The notes under the pieces are model-generated. The model saw only the letters and a program-made list of their open reading frames with translations, was not told the DNA's origin and ran no database searches. The translations under genes and the position numbers were made by a program. Positions 12,684 to 24,582 of a DNA stretch of 64,000 nucleotides are shown here, piece after piece. This stretch comes from Mya arenaria (lineage: Eukaryota > Mollusca > Bivalvia > Myida > Myidae), in assembly GCF_026914265.1 (NCBI RefSeq), contig NC_069124.1, positions 69,860,402 to 69,924,401 on the forward strand. Direction: 5' to 3'. Each line of letters starts with the position of its first letter. The first letter of the stretch is position 1.

Positions 12684-12820
12684 TATATGACAGTTCTAAG
12701 CGGAAGTAAAGCTGAGTGCGAATCAATGACCTAAAATGTCCACAGACACAATATATGACAGTTCTAAGCGGAAGTAAACCTGAGTGCGAATCAATGACCT
12801 AAAATGTCCACAGACACAAT
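12684..12820 (+). repeat. Tandem duplication, 68-bp unit, two copies
   Basis: The run beginning 'gacagttctaagcggaagta' occurs twice, 68 bp apart, with only one or two base differences. This is a recent local duplication at the edge of a module M copy. Confidence 0.9.
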
Positions 12821-13844
12821 TAAGAATGTTTATGACGGTCATAAAGCTAGTTCATTTTGATGTAAGCATAGGCAAAAACATTAAAGTGAGGTTTCGGCTC
12901 ACGCAATTCGTGCAATTAATTCAAACACACTGTATGAATAGTAGCAAAATGAAAATATATCATTCCTGTGATTACGATCTTACACTGTATTAAAACAAAA
13001 AGCTGATGACGTCATTTTCATTTCTATTTCCGGTGCAAGGAGAAATAGTAGTCATATAGTGTGTTTATTCTTAACTTCTGTTTTAGTGACAACAATTGTC
13101 AATCATTCGGCAATGACTTTTGTTAATGCATCTTATTTTCCAAATAATAACAGTTACTGCACGAAAGTATTTTCAAAACTAGATACTACACTAAACAAAT
13201 GTCATATATTCGCGCCAATAGTCAATAGTTGACACCCTCGAATTCGGTGAAACAAAAACCTTCTTGGATGCAGATCAAATCTTCATGTCTCAACATTGGA
13301 AAGAGTTCAAGGTGCAACACGAATAATAACCACAGACAAATCCAATTGGTTCTAGGAAATTATTTTAATGACAAATGTAAACGACTTAATAAAGTGATAT
13401 GTAATTCTTAATGTAGACGTTTAAGTGCATATTGCTTACATTATCTTTTGCTCTCAGATGACATTTCAGTGAACCGTATGAACCACGGTTGTTATCTATG
13501 CCATAATCTGGGACTAGCTTGAAACAACAGCATCATTTAGGTGCAGCATCGTACGACGACCTCAAGTGACACGTGGGAAGCAGGATTGTACGCCCGTTTA
13601 CATTTCAAACCTAGTTCTGGCTATTTAAACGGCAGTCTACCACTGCATTTGTATGCTTTTGTTTTGTAACTATACTTTTAATGACATTTATTCAGAAATA
13701 AACATTTAAAGAAAGAAACATTGTTAAATAACACTTGAAAATTGAATGAAGAGGAAATTTTAACGGAGTGAATATTCTCGAAATTTGATTTTTTTTGCAA
13801 AAGTTAATAGTTGTACATCGACAATATTTATTGAGCATTTATTT
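12821..13844. other. Upstream region of paralog B
   Basis: No open frame of note is seen. An acceptor-like 'gttaatag' at about 13803-13810, after a T-rich run, could begin a 5' UTR exon for paralog B, as in paralogs A and C. The promoter cannot be placed. Confidence 0.35.
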
Positions 13845-16559
13845 ATGAAAATGGAATTGAGTCTGACGATAGTTGTAACGATAATTTTAATCAATGGATT
13901 TTACGCAGCTTCACTGTCCGGGATTGACATTACTTTACAGACTGACCCACACAGTGACAGGCATCATCATTATCAGCGAATGTGAGTTTTATAATATTTA
14001 TTCGTACATGTATTTTGCTGTTTATATAATCTTTGTTTAAAAGCGTACTATGTCGGGAAAATATTTTATCCCGTTTTGACCCTTGTGTCTTTAAACGATG
14101 TCGTTCTACAGCAGATGCTCCAGTATCTTGAATTGTAGTAAAATTGTACCTATTCACATGTTCATAATATTCAAGGTATTACTTGTCGTCTGTAGTACAG
14201 TGTTTAACTGTAGTCATACATTGTCATTCAAATTAAATTTTTATTCATGTATATACACATATTTTAACGCGCAGTAGTAATAATGTTATGTTCATTTAGG
14301 TGACAATTTAAAGTTTGATAGTGTAAGTTGTTTTTAAACTGAACTATCATTCTTCTTTCAGAACATTAAAACACTTCTCAGAACACGCTTTATGCAGAAA
14401 TACTCGTGGAAAGATAACGTTCCTGACGGCACTTGAAGACTACTTTCAAAATATATCAGGTATGAATTCAACGTTACTCATTTATATGAGTTTAACATAC
14501 GCTTCGGGTTATTATCCTTAATTTGTTTGCAAAAAATTGTAATTTTTCAATACTTGAATATTGAAAAATAATATTGATGAATATGAAGGTTGAAATCCCT
14601 TTCGATATCGACAAGGTAATTTATTATTGAACATCATTCATTTTCCATTCTTTTCAATGTTGAGGCTGTGTTGTTTAAATAATGTCATAACGATATGGGT
14701 CACCAGATTTTACATTATGCCCAATTTAATTGAATCGTAGCATAGTGGTAAGTCAAACAGCTATAACATGTTTGCATAACGCTTTCCTTTATTGCTAGAC
14801 TGTCACTTATTGTATTCCTCCGCACCATATGCTCTTAATTCGTCTTATTTCAGAGACATTGCGGGTCAATTTTATCCTTGAATTGTGTTCGAGACGGGAT
14901 GACATGCTGATTGACTGGGTGAAGGAAATATTCGACAAAGACGGTAAGTAATAGTATTACGTGTTGACATCTTTGATTAAGGTATTTCCCATGTAATACA
15001 CACCTTTCTAAATCCTTTAACCATCAACATAAATATACTCTAAAAATAGCAACACCCGGTACATACCGAATATGCGACCTGTTACGGCGAGTGGCGATAT
15101 ATATCGGTGTTACCCGATGTTACCCGAGTTGTATAACATGGCTAATACCTTAAAGCATCCGTACTGTTTTCTGCCGCTGAGTTATACTGCCCGATGTTGA
15201 GTCTCGCCAATAAGAATCAAAATAGTGTTGAATAAATTCATTTTGTCATTTACAATGTTTTCCACATTCCAGGTAAAGGAAAGTATTTTAATCAATTAAG
15301 TTTTTTTTCGAGCATAAATAGTCTTAATTAAATGGTGAAAATTGACGAAATATGAGACATTCTGAAAACAAGCTTAACGAAATAATTCCGAAAATGCTTT
15401 TTCAGGGAAGTATTTTCAGTCCATTAAACCATTCATATACTATATACAACAGAATGCCAGGCGTCAAAATGAATGAAGCAAAAAGCATATCTATTAAAGA
15501 GTCCAAATCAGTTGAATGTCATTTGACAATGGCAGAAATGCTCATTACGGAAACCGTTTATACCCCTTACAGAAATAGTTTCGTAGCTCTCAAAATAGCT
15601 ACCCCCATTACAACTATCATCGAAAGCTCAGCTTACACACCGATATTACCAATTAACGCATCCAATATAAAACTATGGGTCGCCTCACTGTGGTCGCAAA
15701 GATACATTTAAAGATAAAGAATCGTTTTGCGTTATTTATAGATGCCACCAAATGTGATCAAATGATATATCTTAAATCCTTACGATTTAGTTATGATAAC
15801 TTATACTCAGTCAATCTTGTTGGCACGATGTTGCGCGAGAGTGTGGTCTTGTGTTGTTGGGAAAACCGGAGTGCCCGGAGAAACCCCACTTGTCTGGCTT
15901 GCTGACCACTTGCCAAAGTCACATGCGCCCTGGCCGGGAATCGAACCCGGGTCGCTTTTGTGATAAGCGAGTGCGCGATCAACTGAGCGAACCGGACAAC
16001 CCTTATGATTCGGTGTCACAAATTAAATCTGTATGCATAAACAATATATAATTGATGACGTAAACTATGTGTGTAGACCACTGTGTACCTTTCTTTTCTA
16101 GAATGCATTAAGGTTTTAACATTTTGCTTTTAATAAAACAGTTCTAAATTCTTATCCACTCGGCTTGTACATATAATAATAATGTCGTTTAAAGTTCGTA
16201 TACTTTTTTACTGCAGGTGACGGTTACATATCGCACTTTGAACGGATATTCTACAACTACAGAATAGTATATGGAGAGGGCATTTGGAAGAATAACCTGT
16301 TAAACGACGTATAGTATTGAACACATCATGAATAGCGAGGAAGAAATAGCAATACCAGAACCCTTTCACCAACAAGATGACGTTATCCCGATGTTTACTG
16401 TGCAGCTTATGTCACTGTAACCTGTTGGCAATAGTGATACAAACGCTATATATACCAACAATAGGACTATATCCAAATAATTGCTAATTGCATATCGTTT
16501 AATTGTTCAATGGTTTAACTTATTAGTCTCAACAAGCAACGGTCTAGAGCAGCAATAAA
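13845..16559 (+). CDS. Secreted single-EF-hand protein, paralog B (4 coding exons)
   Basis: Coding exons are 13845-13981, 14362-14459, 14854-14943 and 16217-16314 (stop TAG), with AATAAA at 16554; 140 residues, intron phases 2-1-1. Exons 2 and 3 are the same lengths (98 and 90 nt) as in paralog A. Residues 1-21 form a signal peptide (LTIVVTIILINGFYA). A His-rich stretch RHHHYQR lies near 39-45. Cys57 and Cys90 are 33 residues apart, with an NIS sequon at N76 and Trp100-Val101. The EF-hand loop DKDGDGYISHFE at 106-117 is identical to paralog A. The tail of 23 residues contains FYNYRIVYGEG. I chose the ATG at 13845 because an upstream in-frame start would put a polar stretch before the signal peptide. 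A SINE sits in intron 3. It looks intact. Inferred role: extracellular calcium binding. Confidence 0.85.
15788..16000 (-). mobile_element. tRNA-derived SINE with target-site duplication
   Basis: Reading the minus strand from 16000, the head is tRNA-like: 'CGGTTCGCTCAGTTGATCG' (A box region) and 'GGGTTCGATTCCCGGCC' (B box). The body then contains 'GGGGTTTCTCCGGGCACTCC', a style seen in conserved-domain SINEs of molluscs. It is flanked by a 10-bp duplication with one mismatch, ccttacgatt at 15778-15787 and ccttatgatt at 16001-16010. It lies antisense in intron 3 of paralog B. The SINE family name is not assigned. Confidence 0.85.
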
Positions 16560-17869
16560 TTCGTAGTGGACTGGTCAATTAATCATTTAACAGATTATCA
16601 AGAATATATTGTGTGGTTTGTCGTAGTGTTGACGCCACACGATGACGCTCTTTCCCATATTTTGTGTAATTCCCAGTATTACAAACTTAAGACTGAATCC
16701 GTAAGTCCTTAATTGCAATTATCCTAGTCATGACCTCTCAATAGAGTTGGCAATTGTCTATTTTTATTCTAAGGCTTTCCACTGTATATTTTATTATTTC
16801 AATGATCGATTCTGACCTGGCTGGTTTGTCAAGACCAGAATTGGCCTGGATTTAATAGTGTGGTATGACATTATTATTACTGGTGGGATGAATATATAAG
16901 ATTGCCCATAATCTTAGAGACAGGCTTATTTGTTGAAGAGGTATTTTGTAATAATTTCTTGAATGTCCCCATGGAAGAGAAATTTATGTCGTGAGGACGT
17001 ACCAGTCGATGCTGCATGTCATAAAGTCGAGATTTCAATTTTCAATTTTGAATCAAAACATGTTTTAAAATAATCAGCCCCTGGTAAAATATCTTAACAA
17101 TCCACCATTATTCTAGAGGTTGTAACGGTTAAGTTTCAGTACGTTGTCACCCACCGTTAAAACCTAACTTAGGTAAAATCAAAGGCATCTTTTTAAGCCC
17201 AGAAATTGTTTTTAATGTCACAAACTCACCGCATTGTAAGTTACATTAAATAGCTCTTCATAGTTATTACTATTACTGTCACTTTTGCCTTTAAGCATGG
17301 TATTCATTAAATGCATGGCTACCGGGTTTTTCCCTTGATCTTCATTGACTCATCATGAGATCGTATTTAGAGAGAAGCTTTTTTGTCTTATCAAAACGGA
17401 TGCAATTTCGCAAACACTTGATTCTCGTTTAAACTAAACCTTTGGCAAGTCTGGAATGTTATATTAGAACAATAATTACATTGTCTAGAAATTTTTTAAG
17501 ACATTACAGGCATTTTTTCATTACATGTAATATCCTGATAAAGTGCGTTATAGCACCAGAACTAAATATGTCAAATCATATCGGAAAATATGAGAAAAGT
17601 TCGAGATAAAATCAAAATCAAACCGTGTAAATTGTTTATGTAGTAAAACTAAGTCATTACCAAGACTCATTAAAATATTCAGTTGAGGAAATATCGCTTA
17701 TTAAATACATTCTGATAGCTGAAAGCTACATTTTGGTTGAAATGAAAAGATTGAATAATTGTATCGGTCGCAGTTTATCTTTATAAACAGTTTAATTTAT
17801 ACAGCTACTCTGTGTAATAAATTACTAATTTACTGCTGACGACATGCGTTGACGATAAGAAATATGCTT

Positions 17870-18020
17870 TAATTACCAATATGAACCAGCGAATGATTCA
17901 AACGGGTATCCTATCTCTGTTGAATCTGATACACTGGTAATAAAGCATATGATACGGTCAGATATACGATGAAATAAGTGATAAATGTCGACGATGCAAA
18001 TGACTCTTCTATAAAAGGAC
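17870..18020 (-). repeat. Module M fragment, inverted copy 4
   Basis: The reverse complement contains 'gataggatacccgtttgaat' and 'cgacatttatcacttatttc' in the same order as the plus-strand module at 3020-3140. Identity is roughly 65-75 percent by eye. Confidence 0.5.
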
Positions 18021-19129
18021 TATTTAGTGATTAAACAGATTAATGCTGATAGCAACGTGGTATTAATATTGCTTATCATAATAATCATAATCATCATACA
18101 TAAACCAAGGAATAACCATCTCATTAGCGTTTCATTTTCAATTTAAAATAGTGATAATCCTAATTAAAATAAAACATTTAAGAGTGGCAATAATTGATTA
18201 GCCAAGTGATCAATTGATTGAGCGTAATATCTAGATACAAACGTTTGGTATGATATGATCAGTACTGCCGTTAAATCAACAAAAGTCACAGATATAATAT
18301 TTAAGATACCGATTGCAATCAGTTGACCAAGCTTTCAAACGTCCCTTAACAAAAAGCACACGTGCGAAATAGGTAAACAACGACATCCCCCATACTACTA
18401 AGGCTCATTATATACTGTGTCATATTTTTCGCCGAAATTTCATGTTTTACTTAGTAACTTTATCATAGTGTAAAACTATATGATGATAATAAAAAAAAGA
18501 AAGCTTAAGGGGCAAAAAGCCAATAATTAAACATTTAAAAAAAACTGTTAGGAAGCACGCGTCAAGGATCAGGCTAACCCTTACCCTGGCAAGAACCCTT
18601 ACAATTTTGAATAAATCTTAAATTAATTTATATGGCCGAAGCATAACTCTTGTAAAAACATTTATAAGCAATGACAAAAATTAACAATTCATGAACTCGA
18701 TGATCGGATACATCACCTGAAAAATAGATACATACAGCACAGCAGTGCTATCTCTTGAAAGGTACACTAACGACAGTCAAGGACATTTATCTAATATAGA
18801 TCGCCTAAGCAACGAATGTTAAACTACTTTTACAAGACGAGGTATGCAAAACAAGTTTTAAAAGTTTAATTATATGATCAAAAGAAAAATAATAATGAGA
18901 AGTAATAACCTACCGTGCAAGGAAATTGTGATTTTCAATTTAAACCCAAAACTGTTTTAAATTATGACATTGAATACTAAAATATACTCTAGTGCAGTTA
19001 TCTGGCTACTTTTTCACCACAGAGAAACGTTCTTGGTTGTTCATTACTTTATCTGTTTTTAATTTATGTCGATATTAGATTTTAATTGAAATGTTAAATG
19101 TTAGGTATTTGCGGCTATGACACCAGGTC

Positions 19130-19215
19130 TATATATATTACTGACACGAGAAATTTCATGATTCAACCGGGTATCATATCTTTGATAATACATAACAAAT
19201 TGAATGGCAAAATAT
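19130..19215 (-). repeat. Module M fragment, inverted copy 5
   Basis: The reverse complement contains 'ttatcaaagatatgatacc' followed by 'cggttgaatcat'. This matches 'ttatcaaagacagaatacc' plus 'cgtttgaatcat' near 1097-1128 in about 25 of 31 bases. Confidence 0.45.
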
Positions 19216-21643
19216 GATATTACAAAGTAAAGCTGTTAAAAAGCGATAACATGACTACTTTTACTACATACCACAATGTTATAAATCTAAAATAACTTTC
19301 CAGAGTTCTTCATTTTAGCCATCATCTTCTTGAAATCGGTCAACTTAAAAAGGAGTGACTAATTTATCATACAATTGATGTAGATAATTTGTAAATACCG
19401 CGATAAATAGTCAGGTCATATTTAAAGTGTCCATCTTTCTGATGTTTTACGAATAAAGAACACTTGAAAAAAGCATGTTGTATGCATAAGAATAATTTTC
19501 GGTTGTTAAACGATAACTTACTTCTCAAGCACTACATATGTTATTTATCTTGCACTGTGGGTGGTTCAGTTTACAAATATGTGTACCGTATTTTACATTG
19601 TTATATTGTGATAAGCAACATTTAGTGTCTAATTTGTTATTAATTGTTGTGGTCGTTTTACATAATCAAGGGCATTCGCAATTATTTGCCATTTAACCAT
19701 ATAACAGATTTCTCACCTGAGAAATTAATTAAGGCAAATACACCTGCTAAAGAAAAGTAATTGTCATAAAAAATTGTTCGTTCAATTTGTTATCAATTAT
19801 ATTTAAAAGCCTGTTAACCATAAACAATTAATTTCAACTCTTACTTGGTGGCAATACAAATGTTAATAGTTGCTGTATGTTGACAATGAATGATAGATGT
19901 GCTATAAATTCCCTACGAATGAACTATATTACCACATCAGACGCAAATCGTAAGCGTTCCGTATCATTGTTTAATACTAAAATTAAATATCATTAAAACA
20001 CATTACAAAAATGTCCATGCGTTCTAACAACTTGCCATTTTGCATATGGACATAGAAATCACAACAGATGGTAAAAACATTAGGGTAAAAGACAAGTCGA
20101 TCCAATGAAATAACTTTATCAAGAGTGCCTACAACATTTTCTTTGAAAATGTTCTAATTTATTTCAAATCAAAACGGTTCCTATCAAGAGCAATGATTTA
20201 CAAGATTTTCAGTTCCAGTTCTGATCAAGATTAAAACCAATTCTATCAAACTTTAAATCCCATTTTGTAAGCAAGAATCTGTGTTTGAAGCATATAATCA
20301 GAATTACTCAGTATCTGTCATTGTGCTACGTGATAACTAGATCTGAGGCATAAGTAGAGTGAATCATAACACGCATTGCCTTATATTAATGACAATGTCA
20401 TTAGGTTAAGTGCCAAAGTATTATACAACGTTCACTACGGGCGCTAATGATCCAGTGAGTCAATGTGAAAGGCATTGTTAAAATATTTAATGTCCAACAA
20501 CATTAATGTTATTTAATTTTATCTTCTTCGTTCTGAAGCATATTAATGATGCAATCATAATGCATTTAAATTAACTCATATATTTTCAATTTGCATTCAA
20601 ACTCAATCTCTCTGTAAGCTTGTTTAATCTTTTTTTATTAACAGTTAAGGTTCAGAGAAGATGCGATCAGACAGGAAAATAAATTGTTTGGTATATAATA
20701 TTACAACATATTAAGAAGAGTGCAAATGGGAATTCTTGCATTCCTTTCTATACCAGAGTGAGCACATGAAGCAACGTAAACAGTGTATTTACTGTCATTA
20801 TGAGATATGGTATGCATTATAATATATGGGAGATGTGATGTTTATCTACTTGTCAAGTTTCATATAAACCCATTCATATAAATGTGTCAGTACCAGTAGT
20901 CGGTTTCTACTATTTCTTTAAATCAATTAATATTACATTAACCTTTGTCAATGTTTGAAAATGAGAATCTTGGTGTGTTACCACATCAGTGCATTCATAT
21001 TCCGACCAATATCTGGATTACTACGTAAGAGTGGAAGTACTTGCGTACTTTAATTTACATTTCTGGTAGGCGTACGGAGGTATTAAAACTTCGAAGGACA
21101 TCTAAAATCTGAGTAATGAATCAAGTCTTCACTATAAAATAAGATACATTTCCAACTTAAGCTCGGTTTCAATATCTAAAGTATCACTGACTTTACTGAA
21201 TTCACTTATTTATACGTGTGGAGTATTCATCTTATTTGAGGAAAATAGGTATTTCATACGATATAATATTCATTTTCATACGATATTAATTATGTTGTGT
21301 ACATTTTGATGTAATTGGAAGGTTTTGTCAAGAAATGTTTTAGTAAACTCTTCATATCTTTTTCATGAAATTTTAATCGATTAATCATGCTAATGAATGG
21401 CATCCGTGTTTATTTTAACGTGCGTTGGTTAGCGTTTGGACTTCGGCTTGTCCCGTAGTTTTCATTATTTAATTTTTGACAATAATGGTTATATGTATGC
21501 AGTGGAGTATGTTAGGGGGGTATTTTAACATTGCCTTCGTTAGCTTTTTGACTACGGCTTGTCACTGTTTTTTATTGTTTATATTTTGACAATACTGGTA
21601 ATAAAAATGGTGCGAAGTATGTTTACATTTGTTTTTACTTACA

Positions 21644-24582
21644 GATCGAACACAATATGAGACAGTTTGTCGTGTTGGTTCTGACTGTTTTCGGAATGGA
21701 CGTTTTATGTGTATCTGGAAAGTCCTTCCACTATTTGTAAGTAGCATTCTTAATGACTACAGCGTATATATTTATTTTATATATTAAGAATATGTTTGTG
21801 TTTAAAAAATTGTTATCATTTTAACGTTAATTTGATCAATGCAAAAATTCCCCCATTCTAAATGAAAAACAGTATACAGTTTGAACAAAAACATTGTTGC
21901 AGTGGGAAGGGAACTAATGCCAGTACAGTCAATAAAAAAGAAAACCGCTCGCCAACGAGGACTCTAAATAAACTGAGGGATGATTTAAACGTTTAGCCTT
22001 TTGTTGAAAAGCATTACTAATCGTGGACTTCAAAGATATCATTTGAGCATATATCAACATTTTTTAAAGGGTTCAAGGCGTCAGTGTATATATTTAAACA
22101 TCCTAATGATTTGTCAATTTTTGTTCCGTTAGAAAAAAGTGTATTTTACAAAACATTAGTACATACAAATGAAATATACAAGTACATACAATTGAAATAT
22201 ACAAGTACATACAATTTAGATAAACGAGTACAAACAATTGAAATACAAGTACTTCCCATTGAAATATACAATTACATACTTTGAAATATGCAAGCACATA
22301 ACATTGAAATATACAAGTACATACTATTGAAATATACAATCACATACAATTGAAATAAACAAGCACATACAATTGAAATATACAAGCACATAAAATTGAA
22401 ATATGCAAGCACATATTACTAAAATATACAAGCACATACAATTGAAATAAACAAGTACATACAATTGAAATATACAAGCATGCACTTTTAGAATATACAA
22501 GCACATACAATTGAAATATACAAGCGCATACAATGGTAATATAAAAAAGCACATACAATTGAAATATAGAAGTACAAGCAATTAAAATATACAAATACGT
22601 ACTATTGAAATATTCAAGCACATACAAATGAAATATACAAGTACATACAATTGAAATATAAAAGTACACACACTTTAAATATAGAGGTACATACTATTGA
22701 AATAAACAAGTACATACCAATGCAATTAACTAATTAATATAATATACATATACTAGAAGATACCATTGAAATATTCAAGTACATGCAATTGAAATATACA
22801 GGAACATACAATTGAAATATGCAAGTATATACAACTGAAATATACAAGTTTATACAACTGAAATATACACGTTCATAAAATTAAAATATACAAGAGCATA
22901 CAATTGAAATATACAAGTACATACAAAAACGAATGAAAATTCAAACAAGCAACGGACGTCAAACAGAATAAAATTGAATTTCAAATGACTCATAGATTCT
23001 CATCAAATACCTAGCAGAAAGACTGTAACTTTTTGCTCTTGTATTTAGGGAAAGTGCTCAAAAGTTCGGACAAGACAACCTGTGCAAGACTTATGATCAG
23101 AGACAGATGCTCCAGAGGGCAATACTTGGCAAGGTCTGTTCATCATCTGACACAGGATTTTTAAATGGTATGTGAATACAACATAGGTGAAATATGACGA
23201 ATAACTTGTATAAATAAACTGAACGGATAAGTTGTTGATTTTGTAATCAGGATAAATAATACCATTAGTCCAATCGATTAATTGTATGTTTGAGTTACAG
23301 AATAAGACATCATTATGTATGTATTAAAATGTTAACATAATGTGTATTTTAACTTGTTGTCATTAAGTATAACTAATTTTAATTCAGAACGAGTATTGTA
23401 TTATAAAAAGAACGAGGGACGTTGTTTTTTATTGATTTATGGATTATTTCGTGATAAATCATTTATTGAACTATTATTCATTCCCTTGAACGTTTTAAGA
23501 TGACTTCATGATGTACTTAGTACACACACTTTGCAAAGTTACAGGCGGCTGGCTCGCTGATTGGGTGCTCACACACGTTGATACGGATGGTAAGAATGGC
23601 TCCTGTTTTTAATATTTTCTCATAGCAAATGCCTTTCAGTATCAGATTTGTGTAGTTTAGATAAGCAAATATAATAAGGATTGTAATATATATTTTCAGG
23701 TGATGGAAGGTTATCCCATTTTGAGGAAAATATGTTCTACAATAACTACGAGCTGTCACCAAACTCGGAACAATATAATTGTATTATTGAATACATCCGG
23801 TCTTGTTTGAACAGCTTTCGGATTGCTGGTTAATCCGTTCTGTATTTCCAAACTTTATTGGACACTTCTGGTGATTTGCCAGGGGTGCGGATGGCTGGTC
23901 AAACCTTTATGTATTTCCAACCTTTATGGGACACTTCTGGTTATTTGCCAGGGTTGTGGATTGCTGGTCAATCCGTTTTGTATTTCCAACCTTTATGAGA
24001 CACTTCTGGTGAATTACCGGGGTTGTGGATTGCTGGTCAATCCGATTTGTATTTTCAACATTATGGGACATTTCTGGTGAATGACAAGGGTTGTTGATTG
24101 CTGCTGAATCCGTTCTGTACTCTCAGCCGTTTAAACTATTATGTTTAATTTGCAGATTGGCTCTTATGACAACCAATGAACTTTCTGTCTGTAATATGCC
24201 TTGCTTTTTGTTCAATTCATTTTCATTTTTACTCGTTTTAATGAATCGTTATTTATTGTGTATAGCTATTTTAAATGTATCTCAACCGTTTATTATTTTC
24301 GTTTGAGTTATGCAGTAAAATAGTTGATTATTTTCTACAATCTGTAAGACTATGTATGAATACAACGATGGGAAATAATTGTAAACTTTGGTTCCTCTTC
24401 AATTGAGTAGTATATAACTTGTGGTTTTCTAATGTGTAAAGTAAATGACAGAAACAAGATGTATAGATCTTTTTCGCAGCTTGTATTTTAGTTGTTTATT
24501 ATAAACGAAATCGGTCATGCATTAGGCTTTCGGTATTTTTGTATTGTATCTATATGCTTTTTGGTGTTAAGACTATAATAAA
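21644..24582 (+). CDS. Secreted single-EF-hand protein, paralog C (4 coding exons)
   Basis: Coding exons are 21657-21736, 23049-23167, 23500-23589 and 23700-23833 (stop TAA); 140 residues, phases 2-1-1. A 5' UTR acceptor 'tttttacttacag' precedes the ATG by 12 bases, and AATAAA is at 24577. Residues 1-21 are a signal peptide (FVVLVLTVFGMDVLCVSG). Cys39 and Cys78 align with the Cys pair of A and B. Trp87-Val88 is kept. The EF-hand loop DTDGDGRLSHFE at 94-105 is complete and lies 16 residues after the second Cys, exactly as in A and B. It is the most diverged copy: exon 2 is 21 nt longer, extra Cys occur at 57, 124 and 132, and the tail is long (35 residues). The last codons lie inside the first unit of a 69-bp tandem repeat. 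Intron 1 is filled by a minisatellite. Confidence 0.8.
22144..22928 (+). repeat. Minisatellite of about 23 bp in intron 1 of paralog C
   Basis: The unit 'caagcacatacaattgaaat' plus 'ata' recurs over thirty times with point variation. Long open frames on the minus strand here come only from the lack of stops in the unit. They change frame from unit to unit and are not genes. Confidence 0.95.
23820..24132 (+). repeat. 69-bp tandem repeat, about 4.5 units, at the end of paralog C
   Basis: Units start at about 23820, 23889, 23958, 24027 and 24095 (partial), each with 'ggattgctggtcaatccg' and 'tatttccaacctttatg'-like runs. Since 69 is a multiple of three, one frame stays open across the array (23 residues per unit). 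The stop codon of paralog C is inside the first unit, so the C-terminus of that protein was made or replaced by this repeat. Confidence 0.9.

Larger units (their letters stand above)
16560..21640. other. Gene-poor region between paralogs B and C
   Basis: About 5 kb of AT-rich DNA with no supported gene. It contains inverted traces of module M near 17880-18010 and 19140-19210. The rest is unassigned, and an unrecognised fast-evolving exon cannot be excluded. Confidence 0.45.

Noticed and set aside
15930-16000. A functional tRNA gene on the minus strand
   Set aside because: The A and B boxes are good, but the acceptor stem does not close. The unit continues into a SINE body with a target duplication.
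15791-16051. Overlapping short frames on both strands near 15.8-16.05 kb
   Set aside because: These fall on the tRNA-derived SINE and its flanks. They are not genes.
22103-22669. Overlapping minus-strand frames rich in Cys, Tyr, Phe and Leu that look like membrane peptides
   Set aside because: They are made by the 23-bp minisatellite, and the unit is not a multiple of three, so each frame drifts. They lie in an intron of paralog C.
23823-24080. Independent gene in the 69-bp repeat
   Set aside because: The frame is open only because the unit is a multiple of three. It has no ATG start and overlaps the end of paralog C in another frame.
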